From NCBI GenBank assembly GCA_014529385.2, contig CM043955.1, forward strand, positions 148,133,640 to 148,197,639: a DNA stretch of 64,000 nt, given 5' to 3'. Under the pieces are notes generated by a model. It made no database searches. It was not told the origin of the DNA and saw only the letters and a list, made by a program, of their open reading frames with translations. Positions 42,281 through 52,449 of this stretch are shown here, piece after piece. Each line of letters starts with the position of its first letter. Within the stretch, counting starts at the first letter, position 1. A program made the position numbers and the translations under genes. This stretch comes from Adiantum capillus-veneris. Taxonomy: Eukaryota; Streptophyta; Polypodiopsida; Polypodiales; Pteridaceae.

Positions 42281-45200
42281 TGGCAGGCAGCCGTGAGCTC
42301 ACACAAGGAGACAAAGCCTCCCACGATTCACCACTCAACTAGGCCTCAAAACTTAGACCGTGCCAGCTATCCATACAACACCGATGACCTCATGACCTCC
42401 ATCAAGGCCCTCTCCGGATGCTAGCCGCTAGAGCTCAATCATTCCTTTGTTGAGCAGCATGCCCATCTCATCTCATGCTCATGGCTCATCATGGTGCCTA
42501 ACCGGGCTCAGTCTCAGGTTGCCGATAGTTCAAGCTGCCGAGTCCCTTGATTCTCACGCTCGCAGCTTGCTTCTCCCACTTCTTCTAGGCTGTAGCTCTT
42601 GAACTGAGTGCTTCCCACACAGACACACACAGCGTTGTTTCCGCAACTGGCCCACCCGGCCTTTGACCACATAGTACACACACACACACACCATTTCTGT
42701 CTTGCCTCCGTGATTGGCGCTCCTGACGAATCACACACTCACACCCCACGTGATATGATGCAGGTATCTCCCTCTCTCGGCATTACCACCTTCAGCCAGC
42801 TCTCTCTCAGTACTGGGTACAATGATCAGGCCAGAGGAAGAGGCCGAGGCCGATGAGGACTCAGGAGCCAGGACGATGCGGGCAGAATGTGCAGGACCCT
42901 TTCAGCCTCATCCCTGTAGATTTGGCTCGTTGCCAGCGTAAACACCAAGATAAAATAAATAAATTTAAAAATAGGTTTAAAGACGAGTTCCCACCAAATT
43001 TTCACAAAGTTCTCCCTTTGACCTTAAGCATGCCAGGCCTGCGGTCGCAGTAAAAAATTCCACAGTTAGAATTTTAGTGCTCTCTTGGGGTAGCTCCCAC
43101 AGAGCTCTTCACCACTCTAAGATCATTGGTTTGGTATGTATCGATTGCGTGATTGAAAATTTTCCATGGACTAGATGTCAATGGTTGCAAATAAGTAGGA
43201 TTTGGTGGTGCTTATTTTGAATGGAAAGATCTTTTATCACTAAAAGTTCAGCATTATTTGTGGCCAATGTTACTCATCAGGTTACGTTACGATCTAAGGT
43301 TACATTTATGATCATTTCTCTCTCTTTACAATGCATGCCAAATATGCGAAAGATAGCATTAATTTTGGATGAATGATCATGGGATTGCATTAACACTGTG
43401 AAGATCTCAGCGGTTCTTGCCTTTCTGCTTGTTGTGACTAAAGATGGTTTCATACACTAAAGAATGAGCGTTTTTGCACATGAGTACTCTTTCTCTCTTG
43501 ATTTGTATGAAACATTACTAATTAAGAGCATGCAAGCATCCATTTTATGCATCCAATGTTGATTTGATTATGGTCTAATGCTAGGTTGATTAGCATTTTC
43601 ATTTCACTACATGAACAAATATTTTTGGCAAGCATACGAGCTTCATTGATGATGCATTCATGCTTGATGGAGAGTATGTATTAAATTTGAACTTGATATT
43701 GCCTGTTGCATTTTAGTGCTTGATATAAACGAAAAATCCTCGCACAACACTAAAGTTGAGATTCTGTGAATGACAATGGGATAGTAAAAATTCGGCTTCT
43801 GATTGAGCATGCTTTTAGTGCTTACTTTGAATGACAAATGCTTTGAAGCACTAATGATTTGAGTTGTTTTTGAAGGGATGTGGTAGAGGTGTGATTCCAA
43901 ATGATCCAAGAAGGGATCATCATTGCCATATTGCAAAAGTTGGCTAATTAGAGCCATTCCAAATGTGTGGATTAAAGTTGTAATGCTAGCTCATAGCTTG
44001 GTCTAAAAATGCAAATTTTTTCATTTTGAGCTAGTGTTTAGCCAACTTTTTGAGCTTTCAAGTACAAATTTGGCTAGTAAGAGCCATTCATTTTCATTTC
44101 ATCGAGTTGCAGTCATCTCTAGCTCATAGGTTGCACTCAAAAATGTAAAATTTCATATGAGTTAGTTGTTAGCCAACTTTTTGGAAAGCTTTAAATTGTA
44201 AAACTCGACTTTTCAAGAGTCACTTCATTTCATCAAAGTTGCATTACTTTTTAGCTCTTGACTTGTTTTTCCATACTTCAAGTGAGCTAGAAACTAATCG
44301 ATTTTTGAATCATGCATGAGAGATGGTAAAAATTGCAAAATTTGCTTATATGGAAGCATTTTATCTCTCTCATGGTTGTTATGTATGCATAAATTTGCTA
44401 CATTAGAGCATCATGTTCATAACCAAAGGCATTTTTTTTCCCTTGGGTTTTTTCCCTTTGGCAAATTCGGGTATGCAAGACCCTAGCTTTAGGTTTTCAT
44501 TAATGATTTTTGTGTGGATTTTCAATAATTGGCTTTTGTAGCTTGTGTTTACACTTAGCTTCAAAAGGCTTCTTTTTGCAAATAAAAAGATCAAGAGACT
44601 TCTCTACACAAAGGATGCTTGCTCAATGATGCTCAAAAGAGCATGAATAGGTGTAATCCTTCCATGATTTTGCTCTTTCTCATCTCTTCATTCTCTTGTT
44701 TGGCTTAAGTGAAATTTTGCTTCTAAGCTATGGTTTTTTCATGTTCGAAAGCTAGGCATTTTAAAGTTTCAACACTTTGCTTTGTGAAAATTAACTCATA
44801 AAAAAATTAGGTTTTATGAATGCTAATCATAGGTAATTGGTTTGACCTTAGGTTAATATAGGATCATTTCTCATTAGTCCTAGAATCTTAGTGATAGTTT
44901 TAATATTCCATTCATTTTTGTCATGAACTAGGGCTATGAATAGGCTTTAGTATTTTTTAGTCCAATTGCCATAAACATCTCATAAAGGAAGTATTAAAAA
45001 AAGTGCTAAAAAATGAACCATGAAGCAAAGAAGTGTCCAAAAAAGTAGCAAAAATGCTACTAAGGCACATGAAAATAAAAATTATATGTTATGTTGTGTC
45101 TGTGTAAGGCCTAGCGCCTTATTGGCACTTGGTAGGCGAGGGGAATCACCTTGGCTCGCTTGGTCAAGGCCCTAAACCGATGCCCAAGGTTGATAGGGGT

Positions 45201-45793
45201 TAGCCGTCGCCTTGGTAAGCTAGTAGGCTTTTGGAACACCTTCTTGAGGGTTCAAGGAGCTGAGAGTCGCACCTAGAATTGCCTTGGGGTGGTATCCTTG
45301 TGATTGTGCTTTAATTTTTCTAAGAATGACTAAATCAAAACTTCCATGAGCTTCAAAAAACTTTGACAATGTACTAATAGATTAGGAGCTTTTTTATAGC
45401 CCATAGACATGATAGACTTGAATGATTTATTAAGATTGTTCACATAGCTTTTAGGCTAGTAGGTTTATGAACTTACATTAGCCTAGGGTCATAATTGATT
45501 GCTTGTGTTTCATGCATAAAACTGAAATTTCAAGTGGTTTAATCTTCACAATAGTCTGAGTATTTTTTTCCTTTATGTTGTCTAGTTTTTTACTATGATT
45601 AACCCATTTTTTAGAAGCAAAAAATCACTTTGCATGATTGTTCATTTATGCTTCATGTTTTATTCATTCTTGGTGGCCTTTGATGCTCATTACTTGTTCT
45701 TATGTTTAGCAGCTCAACATTTCTTCCCTCGACTTGCTTTCTACCATGTCACCGTGTCTTGCTTCACCGGCACACGAGGACGTGCATGAAATT
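42281..45793 (+). other. LARD 3' internal region (element 4)
   Basis: Non-coding. 42281-43670 has no counterpart elsewhere in the window. 43675-45793 is homologous to 23831-25960 and includes the inverted-repeat array at 43940-44300. Confidence 0.75.
43940..44300 (+). repeat. Tandem nested inverted-repeat array in element 4
   Basis: Units starting at 43940 and 44070 show TTGGCTA ... CTAGCTC ... GAG(C/T)TAG ... TAGCCAA. A third, decayed unit runs from about 44203. It is the counterpart of 24166-24535. Confidence 0.85.
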
Positions 45794-45806
45794 AGGAAGG
45801 GGGGAA
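45794..45806 (+). other. Polypurine tract of element 4
   Basis: AGGAAGGGGGGAA directly before the LTR TGTTAGCAGTGG. Confidence 0.88.
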
Positions 45807-46528
45807 TGTTAGCAGTGGCTAACACAGGCTACACCATTTATGCACCAAGTTGTGGATGTGCCATAGTGCACAGTGTTTACTTTTCATTGTATAGGGCTTG
45901 GGCTCATTTAGGAGTTCCAAAGTTGTATGAGTCTAAGCTAGAGAGCTCACTTTATCCCATAGTTGAAGGGTTTGAGGCCCAAAACTATAAAAGAGCCCTA
46001 TGCTTAATGAGAGGTGATTCTTGAGTGGTCCTTTTGAGAACTCTCTCCCTAGAGGAGGTCTTGATGGCTTAGCCTTTGAGCTTAATGCCCTTGCTTAGAA
46101 GGCTAGTGCTAATCACATGTAATTAGTGTAATCCTCTCTTAATTAATCTAGTCTTCATTATGTTGTCAATCATGTTTATCTACTTTCCTTCATTGTTTTG
46201 AGGTGTTGATCTTCTCTTATCTAACTCTTACTTATGCTAAGCTTCTCCGATTAGTGGAGTCCTTATCTAACGCTCTCGATTAAGCGGAGTGGGTGTACTC
46301 ATGATTGAGGGATTAGAGTTGTCCTCTAATAATGTGCTTGTGTGTGTGTAGGTTTAAGAAGCCTTGAGCTTGGAGGATGCACGCTCTTGAATCCTCTCAA
46401 TCTTTGCATCCGATGACGCTCTCGCACATTCTTTGTGTGATGCCTCCAAGCCCTAGCCGGGTCATGCTCTCTCTCTCCGGATTGATAGATTTGTGGGAGA
46501 TTGCCTATGCTATGGCGAGCCTCTAACA
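45807..46528 (+). repeat. 3' LTR of element 4 (722 bp, 233-bp deletion)
   Basis: Otherwise matches 37271-38225. The deletion joins GAGCTT to GGAGGATGCACGC near 46371. Followed by the TSD CACCT. Confidence 0.92.
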
Positions 46529-46750
46529 CACCTGTTTGTGTCGATGGTCGCGCTTGATTTGAAGAGTGAGTCGAGATAAAGATTCCATGAAGGTCCAAAT
46601 CCTATCAATAGCAACACGCTCCTGTACACACTAGGAAACAAAAGGAATACCTCCAGGAGGCACATTAGTGGGAAAAGGTACCAACACTTATTGAACACAA
46701 CAAAAAACATAAGGAACCCTAACCTAATTATTTGCACTCCCCCTAGAGAG

Positions 46751-47098
46751 TCAAGGGAATAGGATATTGTAGAGGTTGGGGGGAAACCCTAAGGCTAAAC
46801 CCCTATCCTCGTCATCGAGATAAACAAAGTCATCATCCATGAGACCATATGTGCCATCCGTGTAGTCCTGTAAATTTTCTTTTTCATCATAGGTGCCCAT
46901 GTTTACTAAGAAGGTCACTAGACGCCTATAGTCATCTTGGTCAAAAGGGTAGGCTTGTGCAATGGGAGAAACGCTCTCTACTAAGTATGGATCAGACGTG
47001 GTCAAGAGACGTATCAGCCATTCTAACTCCTCAAAATTCCTCTCACATGCTAGCGTACCTATCAAATCCCATTCACATGAAAGCACTGGAAAGACCAT
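46751..47098 (-). CDS. Unknown accessory ORF in the 3' region of element 2 (115 aa)
   Basis: ATG-initiated, intact, acidic: NFEELEWLIRLLTTSDPYL near residues 21-39, then Asp-rich stretches (DGTYGLMDDDFVYLDDED) and a C-terminus LALGFPPNLYN. No motif, signal peptide or membrane segment that I recognise. It lies between the W-P-K tail and the 3' LTR. The matching part of element 1 (19925-20020) lacks it, so it was gained by element 2 or lost by element 1. It could be an accessory protein or a captured host exon. An uninterrupted frame in an otherwise decayed element is notable but could be chance. Confidence 0.4.
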   Translation of the reverse strand: MVFPVLSCEWDLIGTLACERNFEELEWLIRLLTTSDPYLVESVSPIAQAYPFDQDDYRRLVTFLVNMGTYDEKENLQDYTDGTYGLMDDDFVYLDDEDRGLALGFPPNLYNILFP

Positions 47099-47399
47099 GT
47101 GAAATATTTGTGAAAACTAACGAGGGTACCTCTCACCCAAGGAGGGAGTGGATGACTCTAGCGTACTAGCCATATCTGTACACGCAAATAGATGATGGTT
47201 AGAGTGCAAATATTACAAGGGTCGTGTTCTTGTGCATAATTTGTTTTTATGATTTTGTGTTATGGCTCTTGCTCTTTTACTTTTTTATCTCGTTTTTGTG
47301 AGTATAAGGCTTTATATATACATTCCCTAAGATTGGAGATTAAGAGGTCAGGGAGAAAGGTTGAGAGGGAATCAAGTGAATAATGGATGTCCACAAACA

Positions 47400-47414
47400 C
47401 TCCCCCCTTCCTTG
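47400..47414 (-). other. Internal polypurine tract-like site (element 2)
   Basis: Minus strand CAAGGAAGGGGGGAG followed by TGTTTGTGGACATCC, identical in form to element 1 at 19675. TATA-like TATATATAAAGCC follows at about 47310-47325 (minus). Confidence 0.55.
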
Positions 47415-47420
47415 GGTAGA

Positions 47421-48230
47421 TCATACCATTTGAAATGATGTCGTCACCCTTTGAAACCAGTTGTTCCAAGTTGTTATAGGTGAAGATTTTTGCCAGTAGT
47501 TTTCTATTACCTTAGGTGCCTCGTCGAGTTGCAAGGGTGGTAAGGTACTCTCCCAGGATCGAACTTGAAGCGGTTCAGCAGGTGATTCTTGAACACTGGA
47601 ACGTGTGGATTCCTTTGTAGCTTCATGGAGGTCCACTATTGTAGGTGGAGGATGTGTAGAAGCTTTTACCTCTATGGATGTATTACATGAGGAGCTAGAA
47701 GCTTCATGGAACTCCCCCCTTCCTGAGCTAGGTGGAATAAATTGGTTTTGCCTTGGAGCCCAAACTAGCTCTGGACTAGGTGTGTAGCATTCTGTGATCT
47801 TTCCCTTCCCATGGTCTGCCATTGGCTTTAGCGTTACACTGTTTGACTCATATGGGTTTGTTGTCGATAGGGAAGGACACATTTTACGTTTAGGTACCCA
47901 GATTTGCTCATTTCCATCATAGTAGCCTTGGGCTTCTAATAGTCGTTTTGGAATCCATCGTGATTTGGTCTTGACTCTCCTAGAGCGCGCTCTTGGTTTT
48001 CCAGGGGAATTTTTTCTTGGAATGGATGGGAGGGTTGAGGTAGTTGGAAGTAAGGCCTTCGGGACCCATTGATATGTACTCTTAGGTCGTGCAGGTTGAG
48101 TACTTGAAATATTACTGCTTGCTGCAACTACAAGTGTTGAAGTGCTAGGTTCATGGGTAGCCGGCAAGGACGAGTTAACCACCTTGGCTTGTGAATGTTG
48201 GCTATCCTTAAACTTTGCTAGAGTTTGCAA
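47421..48230 (-). CDS. W-P-K repeat tail of element 2 (269 aa)
   Basis: Contains TYQWVPKALLPTTS, SRWIPKRLLEAQGYYDG, EQIWVPKRKMC and ELVWAPRQNQF, at about residues 50-165, in a Ser/Thr/Pro-rich basic background. It ends NNWFQRVTTSFQMV, 7-20 bases before the internal PPT-like tract. A short gap and stop separate it from the second retropepsin domain (48273-48770); originally they were probably one polyprotein. Trp at the QIWVPK position is intact here (TGG), unlike elements 1 and 3. Function unknown. Confidence 0.7.
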   Translation of the reverse strand: MQTLAKFKDSQHSQAKVVNSSLPATHEPSTSTLVVAASSNISSTQPARPKSTYQWVPKALLPTTSTLPSIPRKNSPGKPRARSRRVKTKSRWIPKRLLEAQGYYDGNEQIWVPKRKMCPSLSTTNPYESNSVTLKPMADHGKGKITECYTPSPELVWAPRQNQFIPPSSGRGEFHEASSSSCNTSIEVKASTHPPPTIVDLHEATKESTRSSVQESPAEPLQVRSWESTLPPLQLDEAPKVIENYWQKSSPITTWNNWFQRVTTSFQMV

Positions 48231-48272
48231 CGTAGGTGACTTTGCTTGAATGATAGGGGTAAGAGTCGGTGG

Positions 48273-48770
48273 TCACGTCGTGACACTACCAGTATCCCAA
48301 TCAATAGTGCATTTGGTAGCCAACATCCATGTGCATCCCAGGTTTACGTTGCCTTCCATAGCTCCCGCGGGCATGACTAGAAACCTCTGCACTATGCTTC
48401 CATTGTCATAGACAACAGGGGTCTGAAGGACTCCAAGAATAGCAGTTTTCTTTTTATTAATGCCCTTGACTTGCATTGTACTCGGGGATAGGGTCGGTTT
48501 CCCTAATTGACACCAAACTCCATAGGATAACAAATTGTGTTTAGCTCCCGTATCTAATAAGGCATTGTATAGTACTTTCCCATAGGGGCTATTTAGCTCA
48601 ATCGGGTATCGTAGGGGTGGCTCAGATTCTAATGAGTCATCATCTGTGTCCTCGAAAAATTCTTGCGTGATTTCCAGATTAGCCTCTCCTTGGCGTCTAA
48701 GACGTTGTTGTCGTTCTCGAGCCTCAACTCTTGCTTGGATTTTTTTTAAGCTTTGCTTGTTCCTTGGCAA
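48273..48770 (-). CDS. Second retropepsin-like domain, downstream of integrase (165 aa)
   Basis: Residues about 1-30 are a basic coiled region (RVEARERQQRLRRQGEANLE). Residues about 50-165 contain YPIELNSPYGKVLYNALL and then an intact active-site motif DTGAKHNLLSYGVWCQLGKP (DTGA codons at 48543-48554 on the plus strand). A flap-like segment (LGVLQTPVVYDNGSI) and the distal motif NLGCTWMLATKCTIDW follow, the counterpart of ILGRPFM...VHDW in classical gypsy proteases. It is separated from integrase by a one-base difference in an A8 run (48743-48750). A second aspartic protease-like domain after integrase is not part of the usual gypsy plan; element 3 has the same domain. Confidence 0.75.
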   Translation of the reverse strand: MPRNKQSLKKIQARVEARERQQRLRRQGEANLEITQEFFEDTDDDSLESEPPLRYPIELNSPYGKVLYNALLDTGAKHNLLSYGVWCQLGKPTLSPSTMQVKGINKKKTAILGVLQTPVVYDNGSIVQRFLVMPAGAMEGNVNLGCTWMLATKCTIDWDTGSVTT

Positions 48771-49590
48771 CCTTCTTTTGATGGATGGCTTGCAACTCTT
48801 CCTGGCTTAGAGGATCATAATATCTTTTGAATTTACTCCCATTAAGGAATCCAATGGTTTCAACTCCATCTAGAGTCTCCACACAAATGGTACCTTGCGG
48901 GGTAATTTCACACACTCGATATGGTCCCTTACCAGCGTATTTCAATTTCTTCTTTTCATTACGTACCCCGTACATAAGAACTTTATCACCAACCTTGATG
49001 TCTTTATCCTTTAAATGGCTATCAAACCACTTCTTTCTCCTATCCTTCTCCACTAGAGCATTTCGCACAGCTAATTGCCTCTCTTCATCTAGCCTTTCTA
49101 GGATATATAATCGCTCCACTAAGGGGTTACCATCCCAACCTTCTTGAGAAGCTACTCGAAGACTAGGAATGACAAACTCCCATGGCATAACTGCTTCTTG
49201 GCCATACACCATCTTAAACGGTGTGCAATTAATAGCAACTTTATACGCAGTACGATAAGCCCATAAAGCTGATGTAAGCTTTAGGTCCCAATCAGTGCGA
49301 TGAGCCTCAACTGTCTTTGTCAAAATGGAGATGAGAGTTTTGTTGGTACTCTCAGCTTGGCCATTTGCTTGGGGATAATAGGGTGTAGACTTGTGGTGAG
49401 ATATCATGAAGTTTGATGTGAGTTCTTTTATTACTTCATTTATAAAATGAGTTCCATTGTCACTCACAAGTTCAAAGGGGCATCCAAAACGTGTGATAAT
49501 GTTCTCAAAGAGGAACTTAGCTGTTGTTTTTGCATCCGCCTTTCGTGTTGCTTTTGCTTCAGCCCATTTGGTTCCATAGTCTGTAGCCAC
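48724..49590 (-). CDS. Integrase catalytic core and C-terminal domain of element 2
   Basis: DDE-type integrase of gypsy elements. The first Asp lies upstream, in GLDFVGPI (about 49637), beyond a TAG stop that replaces a Trp codon at 49641-49643. The second is in SDNGTHFINEVIKEL and the Glu in GQAESTNK (near 49350). The C-terminal half, with DKVLMYGVRNEKKKLKYAGK, is the DNA-binding domain; no chromodomain follows. The frame runs out of register at the A8 tract near 48745 and ends at 48724. Catalytic residues are intact, but the upstream stop and downstream frameshift break the polyprotein. Confidence 0.88.
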   Translation of the reverse strand: MATDYGTKWAEAKATRKADAKTTAKFLFENIITRFGCPFELVSDNGTHFINEVIKELTSNFMISHHKSTPYYPQANGQAESTNKTLISILTKTVEAHRTDWDLKLTSALWAYRTAYKVAINCTPFKMVYGQEAVMPWEFVIPSLRVASQEGWDGNPLVERLYILERLDEERQLAVRNALVEKDRRKKWFDSHLKDKDIKVGDKVLMYGVRNEKKKLKYAGKGPYRVCEITPQGTICVETLDGVETIGFLNGSKFKRYYDPLSQEELQAIHQKKVAKEQAKLKKNPSKS

Positions 49591-49653
49591 AATGATATAT
49601 CGTGATTGCGTGTTACGTGCAGCCGGACTAATCGGTCCTACAAAGTCTAAGCC

Positions 49654-51639
49654 CTACTTTTCAAATGGTTGGGTTACCTTGATGGGATGTAGAGGCATCC
49701 TATCCCTTCTTTGTGGATTGTTGAAGCGTTGGCATTCATCACATCCCTTTGCAAAAAGTGATGCATCCTTAAACAGAGTGGGCCACCAATAGCCTGACTG
49801 TAAGATCTTTCGGGCAGTCAACTTTCCTGAAAAGTGACCACCAGCTACGCACATGTGTGCCTCTTGTAGAATATATAAATACTCATCCTCGTGGGCATAG
49901 CGTCTAAGAACATCATCTTTTCCTCTCTTATAGAGAGTTCCAGCCAGTAAGCAATAGGGTTCGCATTCCTTGATTAATTTTCGAGCTATATCTTTTCGCA
50001 GCTCTTTGGGTGGAAAACCATTAACTAAGAAGTTAACAATCTTTTCACTCCATTCAGGTATTGTCTCAACAATGAACAAAGGAGTATCAGGCAATTCATC
50101 ATCAACCCCCGTAGGATCTTCGTCATTAGGGATACGAGATAAATGATCCTCCATGACATGTTTCCTCCCAGGCCTCACAACAACGGTGAAGTCAAACTCA
50201 AGAAGAATTAACAACCATCGTGTAATTCGACCTGTGGAACACGGCTTGTTTACCAAATATAGCAATGCTTGATGATCAACATAAAACACAAACTTGGTAG
50301 CAAGAAGGTAATAGCGAAATTTCTTTACTGCGTAAATCATAGCTAGACCTTCGCGCTCTGTAGTAGTGTAGTTCATCTCGGCATCATTTAATTGGCGACT
50401 TGCAAAGCTAATAGGGTAGTCCAATTTATGTTCTCCTGGTTGAGTTAGAACACACCCAATAGCAAAATTTGATGCATCGATATGCACATGAAAAGGTACA
50501 TTCCAATCAGGTGTTCGCAAGATTGGAGCACTTGTTAGGGACTTCTTTAATAACTCATAAGATTGATGACATTCTTCCATCCAGTGAAACTCGATCAGAA
50601 GCTTGTACAATGGACGCGCTATCTCAGCAAAGTTTAAAATAAACCTTCGATAATAACCAACATGGCCCATAAATCTTTGAACTCCTTTATAGTTAGTAGG
50701 TGGTGGCAAATCGGCAATGGCTTTAATCTTACTCTCATCTGTGGATATCCCGTTCTTGGACACTATATGCTCTAGAATGACTCCATGCTTAACCCAAAAT
50801 TGGCATTTGAAAGGGTTCAATGAGATGCGATAAAATCTGCACCTTTCAAATATTTTTCGTAGATATAACAAATGCTTCTCCCAAGAAGAATAAACACAAA
50901 GGTCGTCTAGGAAAGCTTCACAAAACTCCCTTAGAAATTCTTTAAACGCAGTGTTTATTAATTGTTGGAATGTAGCAGGGGCATTTGTTAAGCCAAAAGC
51001 CATAACACGAAATGCAAACACTCCAAACTCTATGATAAAAGCAGTTTTAGCTTGGTCCTCTAATGCAATTGTGATTTGATTGTAACCAAAGTACCCATCT
51101 AAAAAGCTATAAGCTTCCTTGCCCGCAACTCTTTCAAGCACATGTTCTGAATATGGCAAGGGATAATGATCTCTCCTAGTAGCTGCATTAACTTTCTTGA
51201 GGTCCACGCACACTCTTAGTTTCCCATTCTTTTTTGGCACAATGACTATTGGAGAAACCCATTCTGAGAGCTCAATAGGGTATATGAATCCACATTGGAT
51301 AAGTTTTTCAATGTCCTCTTGTACAATTTTGGCGTACTTAGGATTCATTGGATAGGGTCGTTGCTGGACGGGCTTAGCAATGTTGATCATGGGAATTGTA
51401 TGTCGCACCACAGAAGGTGGAACGCCCTTCATGTCATGATATGTCCAAGCAAAGATATCCTTGTATTCCTTGAGGAGCTCCTCAAGTACAGCCTCTTCAG
51501 TTTCGGTAAGGTCTTGAGCAATAAAGACTGGTTTAGACTCCTCACCTGGTTCTGCTAATTCTATGTCTTTAACTATCGCTGGACCATCATAGACTCCACT
51601 GCTTCCATTGGTAGGTATTCGTTGGGCTTTGGCATACAC
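49654..51639 (-). CDS. pol: Reverse transcriptase-RNase H-integrase zinc domain of element 2 (661 aa)
   Basis: Residues 1-90 are a linker (EEAVLEELLKEYKDIFAWTY). RT spans about residues 90-300: SPIVIVPKKNGKLRVCVDLK, SFLDGYFGYNQITIAL, FGLTNAPATFQQ and the catalytic box FLDDLCVYSS (Asp-Asp at 50902-50907). The connection domain has PPPTNYKGVQRFMGHVGYYR. RNase H follows with FHVHIDASNFAIGCVL, TTTEREGLAMIYAVKKF, FYVDHQALLYL and DHLSRIPN. The last ~80 residues are the integrase zinc domain (AHMCVAGGHFSG ... GCDECQR), an HHCC motif. All catalytic positions appear intact. The nominal ATG is internal: coding similarity continues upstream into 51640-52035. Confidence 0.92.
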   Translation of the reverse strand: MYAKAQRIPTNGSSGVYDGPAIVKDIELAEPGEESKPVFIAQDLTETEEAVLEELLKEYKDIFAWTYHDMKGVPPSVVRHTIPMINIAKPVQQRPYPMNPKYAKIVQEDIEKLIQCGFIYPIELSEWVSPIVIVPKKNGKLRVCVDLKKVNAATRRDHYPLPYSEHVLERVAGKEAYSFLDGYFGYNQITIALEDQAKTAFIIEFGVFAFRVMAFGLTNAPATFQQLINTAFKEFLREFCEAFLDDLCVYSSWEKHLLYLRKIFERCRFYRISLNPFKCQFWVKHGVILEHIVSKNGISTDESKIKAIADLPPPTNYKGVQRFMGHVGYYRRFILNFAEIARPLYKLLIEFHWMEECHQSYELLKKSLTSAPILRTPDWNVPFHVHIDASNFAIGCVLTQPGEHKLDYPISFASRQLNDAEMNYTTTEREGLAMIYAVKKFRYYLLATKFVFYVDHQALLYLVNKPCSTGRITRWLLILLEFDFTVVVRPGRKHVMEDHLSRIPNDEDPTGVDDELPDTPLFIVETIPEWSEKIVNFLVNGFPPKELRKDIARKLIKECEPYCLLAGTLYKRGKDDVLRRYAHEDEYLYILQEAHMCVAGGHFSGKLTARKILQSGYWWPTLFKDASLFAKGCDECQRFNNPQRRDRMPLHPIKVTQPFEK

Positions 51640-52035
51640 AACCTTTCGCTCCCCCGTGGTATAAGATTTAAAATGTTCAGGAGCCGTATGTAGGTCAGCA
51701 GGCTCTTGTCCTGACAGGCACCTTTCTTTTAGTTCTGCCTCCTTTTGTTGTTGTGCTAACTCTCGATTTTGACGTCTTCTTATAGTTCAACTCAATTTCG
51801 GCTCTGTAACCTCCAATTGAGCGAGGTCAATGGGTCGCGGGCTGCACCACATCACACTCTGGAGATGTTCACCCCAATTGTCTACTAGCTTTCGATGAGC
51901 ATCACATGCCCCTAGATAGCTAAGCCATTCTGCAGTAGATCTTTCCTTGTTTATCCTAGATCTCACATTTGCTCGATATCGTCGTCTCTTATATGACCTT
52001 TATTTCTTGTTAAGGTTTTTATTTTGGTAAATGTT
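51640..52035 (-). pseudogene. Pol N-terminal linker with a stop (element 2)
   Basis: In-frame protein similarity to element 3 (PKLSRTVRRRQNQ at about 30080-30120 versus PKLS-stop-TIRRRQN here). The TGA near 51785 replaces an Arg codon. Also contains WLSYLGACDAHRKLVDNWG. It joins the acidic spacer to the RT. Confidence 0.65.
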
Positions 52036-52437
52036 TTAACTCGACTCGCCTGATAGGTCTTCGCTTGTATCTTCTTCACTCTCATATAAATTACCATAGA
52101 TGGTCGTACTAGGCCTTGAGTGTTCAGTTTCTATACTTGGTTCACTCGATGTTTCCTCAGGTTCTGAATCCATTTCTCCCTGAGATTCCGTTTCTGATGT
52201 GTATTGGCCTGAAGCCTTTGAGGAATCATCGGTTTCACTCTCAGGTAGGTGTGCCTCTTTCTTATCATCGGATGTTACATGCGCTACACCTAACATGTTT
52301 ACTGGTGCAATGTGTGGTATCTCTTCCCCATCTGGTGTTACCCAAGTTGTTCCTCTAGCTCCCCATGTATCTATAGTTTCCGCTAGGTGCACCCAATCGA
52401 CATTGTCTGACTCAGCCATTCCGGGTAGGATATCCAT
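52036..52437 (-). pseudogene. Acidic spacer between protease and RT (element 2)
   Basis: Starts MDILPGMAESDNVDWVHLAE, matching MDILPGMTESDNVDWVHLAS just after the protease in element 1. It then becomes Ser/Glu/Asp-rich (SETESQGEMDSEPEETSSE). In element 1 the deletion that removes pol begins within the segment after WVTPEGDE. Confidence 0.75.
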
Positions 52438-52449
52438 ATAAGGAGAGTT

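Larger units (their letters stand above)
37271..46528 (+). mobile_element. Element 4: complete LARD inserted in element 2
   Basis: 9,258 bp with LTRs 37271-38225 and 45807-46528, a perfect tRNA-Asp PBS, a PPT and TSD CACCT (37266-37270, 46529-46533). The internal 7.6 kb has no recognisable protein. The LTRs differ at a dozen or more sites plus a 233-bp deletion in the 3' copy. The flanks 36303-37265 and 46534 onward rejoin to match element 1 colinearly, which proves the nested insertion. TRIM element 7 is inserted at 40537-42275. Confidence 0.93.

Noticed and set aside
48724-48770. A8 tract as a programmed ribosomal frameshift between integrase and second protease
   Set aside because: The required shift is +1, not the -1 expected at A-runs, and element 3 lacks the run; a one-base insertion is simpler.
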